Source: Cellulomonas fimi ATCC 484
GTDB lineage: Bacteria > Actinomycetota > Actinomycetes > Actinomycetales > Cellulomonadaceae
Reading direction: 5' to 3'
Assembly (NCBI RefSeq): GCF_000212695.1
Contig: NC_015514.1
Span: 434,001-498,000 of the forward strand
DNA length: 64,000 bases
The notes below the pieces were generated by a model. It was given only the letters and a program-made list of their open reading frames with translations. It ran no database searches and was not told the origin of the DNA. The translations under genes were made by a program, and so were the position numbers. This document shows positions 59,140-64,000 of this stretch, one piece after another. Each line of letters starts with the position of its first letter. Within the stretch, counting starts at the first letter, position 1.

Positions 59140-60162
59140 ATGCGTGGCGTGATCATGCACGGCCCCGGCGATGTGCGGGTCGAGGAACGCGATGACCCCA
59201 CGATCGTCGACCCGACCGACGCCATCATCCGGCTGGCCGCGACCTGCATCTGCGGGTCCGACCTGTGGCCCTACCGCGGCGCCGACCCCGTGGACCACGC
59301 AACCATGGGCCACGAGTACGTCGGCGTCGTCGAGGAGGTCGGCGCCGAGGTGCGGACGGTCAAGCCCGGCGACTTCGTCGTCGGCTCGTTCGTCATCTCC
59401 GACGGCACCTGCGAGATCTGCCGCGCCGGGTACCCGTCCAGCTGCGTGCACCGCATCTTCGTCGACGGCGCCATCGGCACCCAGGCGGAGAAGGCCCGCA
59501 TCCCGTTCGCCGACGGCACCCTCGTGGCCACCCCCGGCCAGCCCGACCCCGACCTGATCCCGCACCTGCTCGCCGCCTCCGACGTCCTGGGCACCGGCTG
59601 GTTCGCCGCCGTCGCCGCACAGGCCGGCCCCGGCAAGACGGTCGCCGTCGTCGGTGACGGCGCGGTCGGGCTCATGGGCGTCCTCGCCGCCAAGCAGCTC
59701 GGCGCCGAGCGCATCATTGCGATGTCCCGACACAAGGACCGCCAGGACCTCGCCCGCCACTTCGGCGCGACCGACATCGTCGAGGAGCGCGGCGACGCGG
59801 GCGTCGCGCGGATCAAGGAGCTCACCGACGGGCTCGGCGCCCACTCCGTCATCGAGGCCGTCGGCACGCAGGAGTCGATGGTCCAGGCCATCAGCTCCGC
59901 CCGCCCCGGTGGGAACGTCGGGTTCGTCGGCGTCACGCACGACGTCGAGCTGCCCGGCCAGCTGCTGTTCTTCTCCCAGGTGCAGATCCTCGGCGGCCCC
60001 GCCCCCGTCCGCCGCTTCCTGCCCGAGCTGATCGACCTCATCTGGCGCCGGCAGATCGACCCCGGCAAGGTCTTCGACCTCACCCTGCCCCTCGAGCAGG
60101 CCGCCGACGGCTACAAGGCCATGGACGAGCGCCGCGCCACCAAGGTGCTCCTCACCCTCTGA
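59140..60162 (+). CDS. Zinc-dependent medium-chain alcohol dehydrogenase
   Basis: A 340-residue MDR enzyme. Catalytic zinc ligands: Cys in CICGSDLWPYRG and His-Glu in MGHEYVGVVEEVG. A Cys pair (CEICRAGYPSSC) in the structural-zinc loop is shortened to three Cys. Rossmann motif VGDGAVGLMGVLAAKQLGAE and SRHKDRQDLARHFGATDIVE. ATG at 59140 behind GAAGGAG. First gene of an operon with the cupin (32-bp gap), divergent from the broken XRE gene. Oxidizes alcohols or reduces aldehydes/ketones; substrate unknown. Confidence 0.9.
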   Translation: MRGVIMHGPGDVRVEERDDPTIVDPTDAIIRLAATCICGSDLWPYRGADPVDHATMGHEYVGVVEEVGAEVRTVKPGDFVVGSFVISDGTCEICRAGYPSSCVHRIFVDGAIGTQAEKARIPFADGTLVATPGQPDPDLIPHLLAASDVLGTGWFAAVAAQAGPGKTVAVVGDGAVGLMGVLAAKQLGAERIIAMSRHKDRQDLARHFGATDIVEERGDAGVARIKELTDGLGAHSVIEAVGTQESMVQAISSARPGGNVGFVGVTHDVELPGQLLFFSQVQILGGPAPVRRFLPELIDLIWRRQIDPGKVFDLTLPLEQAADGYKAMDERRATKVLLTL

Positions 60163-60194
60163 CCGGCGACCACAGCGAACGCAAGGACAAGACC

Positions 60195-60593
60195 ATGAAG
60201 CTCACGCGAAGCGGCGGCCGGACCGCGCCAGGCCCCGGCGACTGGTTCACCGGCGCCGTCTTCATCGACGCGGTCCGCGATCCGGACCACCAGTCCGCGA
60301 TCGGCTGCGCTCACGTGCGGTTCGCACCCGGCGCACGCACCGCCTGGCACCACCACCCCAAGGGACAGACCCTCTACGTCACCGACGGCATCGGCTACGT
60401 CGCCCGCCGCGGCGGCCAGGTCCAGGAGATCCGCCCCGGCGACGTCGTCCACATCGAGCCCGGCGAGGAGCACTGGCACGGCGCCACCCCCGACCGGTTC
60501 ATGGCCCACATCGCACTCCAGGAACCCGCCGAAAACGGAAGCGTCGTCACCTGGCTCGAGCACGTCGACGACAGCGACTACAACCGGCTCTGA
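60195..60593 (+). CDS. Cupin-domain protein
   Basis: A 132-residue single cupin. Metal-binding motif 1 appears as [19 protein letters not shown] and motif 2 as [18 protein letters not shown]. Similar small cupins next to alcohol dehydrogenases and aldo/keto reductases are often annotated as carboxymuconolactone-decarboxylase-associated or quercetin-dioxygenase-like. ATG at 60195 with AAGGAC. Enzymatic role unknown. Confidence 0.87.
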   Translation: MKLTRSGGRTAPGPGDWFTGAVFIDAVRDPDHQSAIGCAHVRFAPGARTAWHHHPKGQTLYVTDGIGYVARRGGQVQEIRPGDVVHIEPGEEHWHGATPDRFMAHIALQEPAENGSVVTWLEHVDDSDYNRL

Positions 60594-60606
60594 CGGATCC
60601 CCGCGC

Positions 60607-60637
60607 AGCGGGCCTCACCCCCGTGGTAAGGCCCGCT
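60607..60637 (+). terminator. Terminator of the dehydrogenase-cupin operon
   Basis: AGCGGGCCT (60607-60615) pairs with AGGCCCGCT (60629-60637), loop 13 bases, 14 bp after the cupin stop. Confidence 0.7.
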
Positions 60638-60827
60638 CATCCGTCTCCGAGGCTGCGGAGCCGCCCGTGCGTGGTTCCGCCGCGCACGGCCCCTGGTGGA
60701 CGCAGCCGCAGAGTCTGCCGGCACCACGGGCCCTCCGAGCGATTCTGCGTCTTCCCGAGCCCTTGGGACGCGACCAGGACTGTGCATGCGTGCGCGCGTG
60801 TGCGGGAACACGGCGGGTCGCTTCAGA

Positions 60828-60848
60828 GTTGAGCCAAGCAGACTCAAG
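60828..60848. promoter_or_regulatory. HAIR element 1 (HspR operator)
   Basis: GTTGAGC-N7-ACTCAAG, one mismatch from the HspR inverted repeat CTTGAGT-N7-ACTCAAG, about 130 bp before dnaK. Confidence 0.85.
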
Positions 60849-60890
60849 ATCGACGGGTCGAGGTTGCGTCACCGGCACGTGCGACGCAGA

Positions 60891-60911
60891 CTTGAGCCCG
60901 GCGGACTCAAG
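60891..60911. promoter_or_regulatory. HAIR element 2 (HspR operator)
   Basis: CTTGAGC-N7-ACTCAAG, a near-perfect HAIR sequence 68 bp before the dnaK start. Two copies imply cooperative repression of dnaK by HspR with DnaK as co-repressor, as known in Streptomyces and mycobacteria. Confidence 0.92.
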
Positions 60912-60978
60912 AGTGGCCCGCTCGCACGACAGCGATCAGGGCCCCGCAGACCCGGAGCAGCAGAAGGAAGGCACACAC

Positions 60979-62837
<1,859 letters not shown>

Positions 62838-62841
<4 letters not shown>

Positions 62842-63482
62842 CGCAGGACAAGGACCGTCCGGAGGCGGGGTCGGGCCAGCCCGACCCCGCCGAGGGGGCG
62901 CCCCGGTTCACCGACAAGCGCCGTATCGACCCGGAGACGGGCCAGGTGCGGCAGCCCACACCGGAGGAGCAGGTGCTCGCGGACGCTGAGACCATCGCCC
63001 AGGGGGCGGAGGAGGAGGTCGTCCTCGAGGGCCTGATCGAGGCGCAGAAGCTCGCGGCCGAGCGGCTCGAGGAGCTGCAGCGCGCGCAGGCGGCGCACTA
63101 CAACCTCGAGCAGCAGTACTCCGCCTACGTGAAGCGGTCGAAGGCCGACGCCCTCGCCGCGCACGACCGGGGGATCGCCGCGCTCGCGGAGGCGCTCATC
63201 CCGGTGCTCGACGACATCGAGCTCGCCCGCCAGCACGGTGACCTCAGCGGCCCGTTCGCGTCGATCGCCGAGAAGCTCACGGCGACCCTGCAGCGGTTCG
63301 GCGTCGAGCAGTACGGGCAGGCCGGCGAGGCGTTCGACCCGGTGGTGCACGAGGCGCTCATGCACTCGCACTCCGCCGACGTCACCGAGCCGACCGTGCA
63401 GATGGTGCTGCAGCACGGCTACCGCACGCCCGAGCGCATCCTGCGCGCGGCGCGCGTCGCCGTTGTCGACCCGGAGGGCTGA
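62838..63482 (+). CDS. grpE: Nucleotide exchange factor GrpE
   Basis: A 214-residue GrpE. A charged N-terminal tail is followed by a long coiled coil (~residues 55-125: [40 protein letters not shown]) and the beta-wing with [29 protein letters not shown] and [23 protein letters not shown] at 62838 overlaps the dnaK stop by 4 bp. Speeds ADP release from DnaK. Confidence 0.96.
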
Positions 63483-63513
63483 CACGATCATCACCACCAG
63501 GAGGGAGGCGCCG

Positions 63514-64000
63514 TGACCGGGCAGGACTGGCTCGAGAAGGACTTCTACGCGGTTCTCGGCGTCCCCAAGGACGCCGACGCCACGACGATCAAGAAGGCGT
63601 ACCGCAAGCTCGCGCGCAGCATGCACCCGGACCACAACCCGGGGGACGCGTCCGCGGAGGCGAAGTTCAAGGAGATCGGCGAGGCCTACGCGGTCCTGTC
63701 CGACACCGAGCAGCGCCAGCAGTACGACCAGCTGCGTGCCATGGCGGGCGGCGCCCGCTTCACGGCGGGTGGTCGTGGCGGCGGCACCGCCGGGTTCGAG
63801 GACCTGTTCGGCGGCATGTTCGGCGGGGCCAACGGTCCCGGCGGGCGCGTGCGCTACACCACGTCGGGCTCGGGCGCGCCGGCCGGTTTCGAGGACCTGC
63901 TCGGCGGCCTGTTCAACCAGGGCGGCGGCTTCGGCGGTGCGCGCGGCCCGCAGCCCGGCGCCGACCTCGTCGCCGAGGTGACCCTGCCGTTCCGGCAGGC
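63514..64000 (+). CDS. dnaJ: Chaperone DnaJ (3' part beyond window)
   Basis: The first 162 codons are present. J domain 9-~75: [40 protein letters not shown] with the HPD tripeptide that stimulates DnaK ATPase, then a Gly/Phe-rich region with repeated [24 protein letters not shown]. The window ends just as the C-terminal substrate-binding domain begins, before any zinc-finger repeats, so DnaJ1/DnaJ2 type cannot be settled. GTG at 63514 with GGAGGGAGG. Confidence 0.95.

Overview
The DNA is very GC-rich and uses many GTG starts. It carries secreted plant-polysaccharide enzymes with CBM2 and CBM13 modules and proline-threonine linkers, and its dnaK operon is preceded by HspR-type inverted repeats. 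This points to a cellulolytic actinobacterium, most likely Cellulomonas or a close relative (inferred from gene content, not from a search). Most of the window is small stand-alone units: one regulator, its target genes and a visible palindromic operator between or in front of them.

Layout. 0-8.6 kb: a truncated epoxide hydrolase and regulator/target units (ArsR-AHSA1, HxlR-VOC, WYL-VOC, AraC-GyrI), a secreted pectate lyase and an HtrA-like protease. 8.6-11.5 kb: two divergent secreted CBM2 esterases. 11.5-20.9 kb: ArsR-AHSA1, TetR-DoxX-Ohr, lgt, two phosphatases, a short PEP-utilizing enzyme facing two small DNA-binding proteins across a large dyad, and an MFS transporter. 20.9-28 kb: two TerD-family proteins, a MerR regulator fused to a sliding-clamp-like domain that shares its operator with an MFS gene, an AGNRA-motif protein and a methyltransferase. 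28.2-33 kb: an ABC transporter and two-component operon. 33-43.7 kb: WYL/epoxide hydrolase pair, AGNRA-motif HExxH protein, HNH protein, a protein of four cold-shock domains, a NERD protein and a GH27 alpha-galactosidase.

43.9-49.8 kb holds gene remnants (HAD, FAD oxidoreductase) and small housekeeping genes, including a MarR-hydrolase pair with two identical-architecture palindromes. 49.8-56.5 kb is an accessory region in which one or two unrelated genes at a time are separated by six related ~100-base intergenic repeats. Each repeat folds around a GAGACG/CGTCTC-like hairpin and all six lie in the same orientation. This array is the least explained and most interesting structure in the window.

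56.5-60.6 kb: an XRE/MmyB regulator split by a complete 1,078-bp IS481-family element with a 6-bp target duplication, beside an acetyltransferase and a divergent alcohol dehydrogenase-cupin operon. 60.6 kb to the end: the heat-shock operon dnaK-grpE-dnaJ (dnaJ truncated by the window end) behind two HAIR operators.

I saw no tRNA, rRNA, CRISPR array or riboswitch. All comparisons were made by eye; family assignments rest on motifs and layout, not on database searches.
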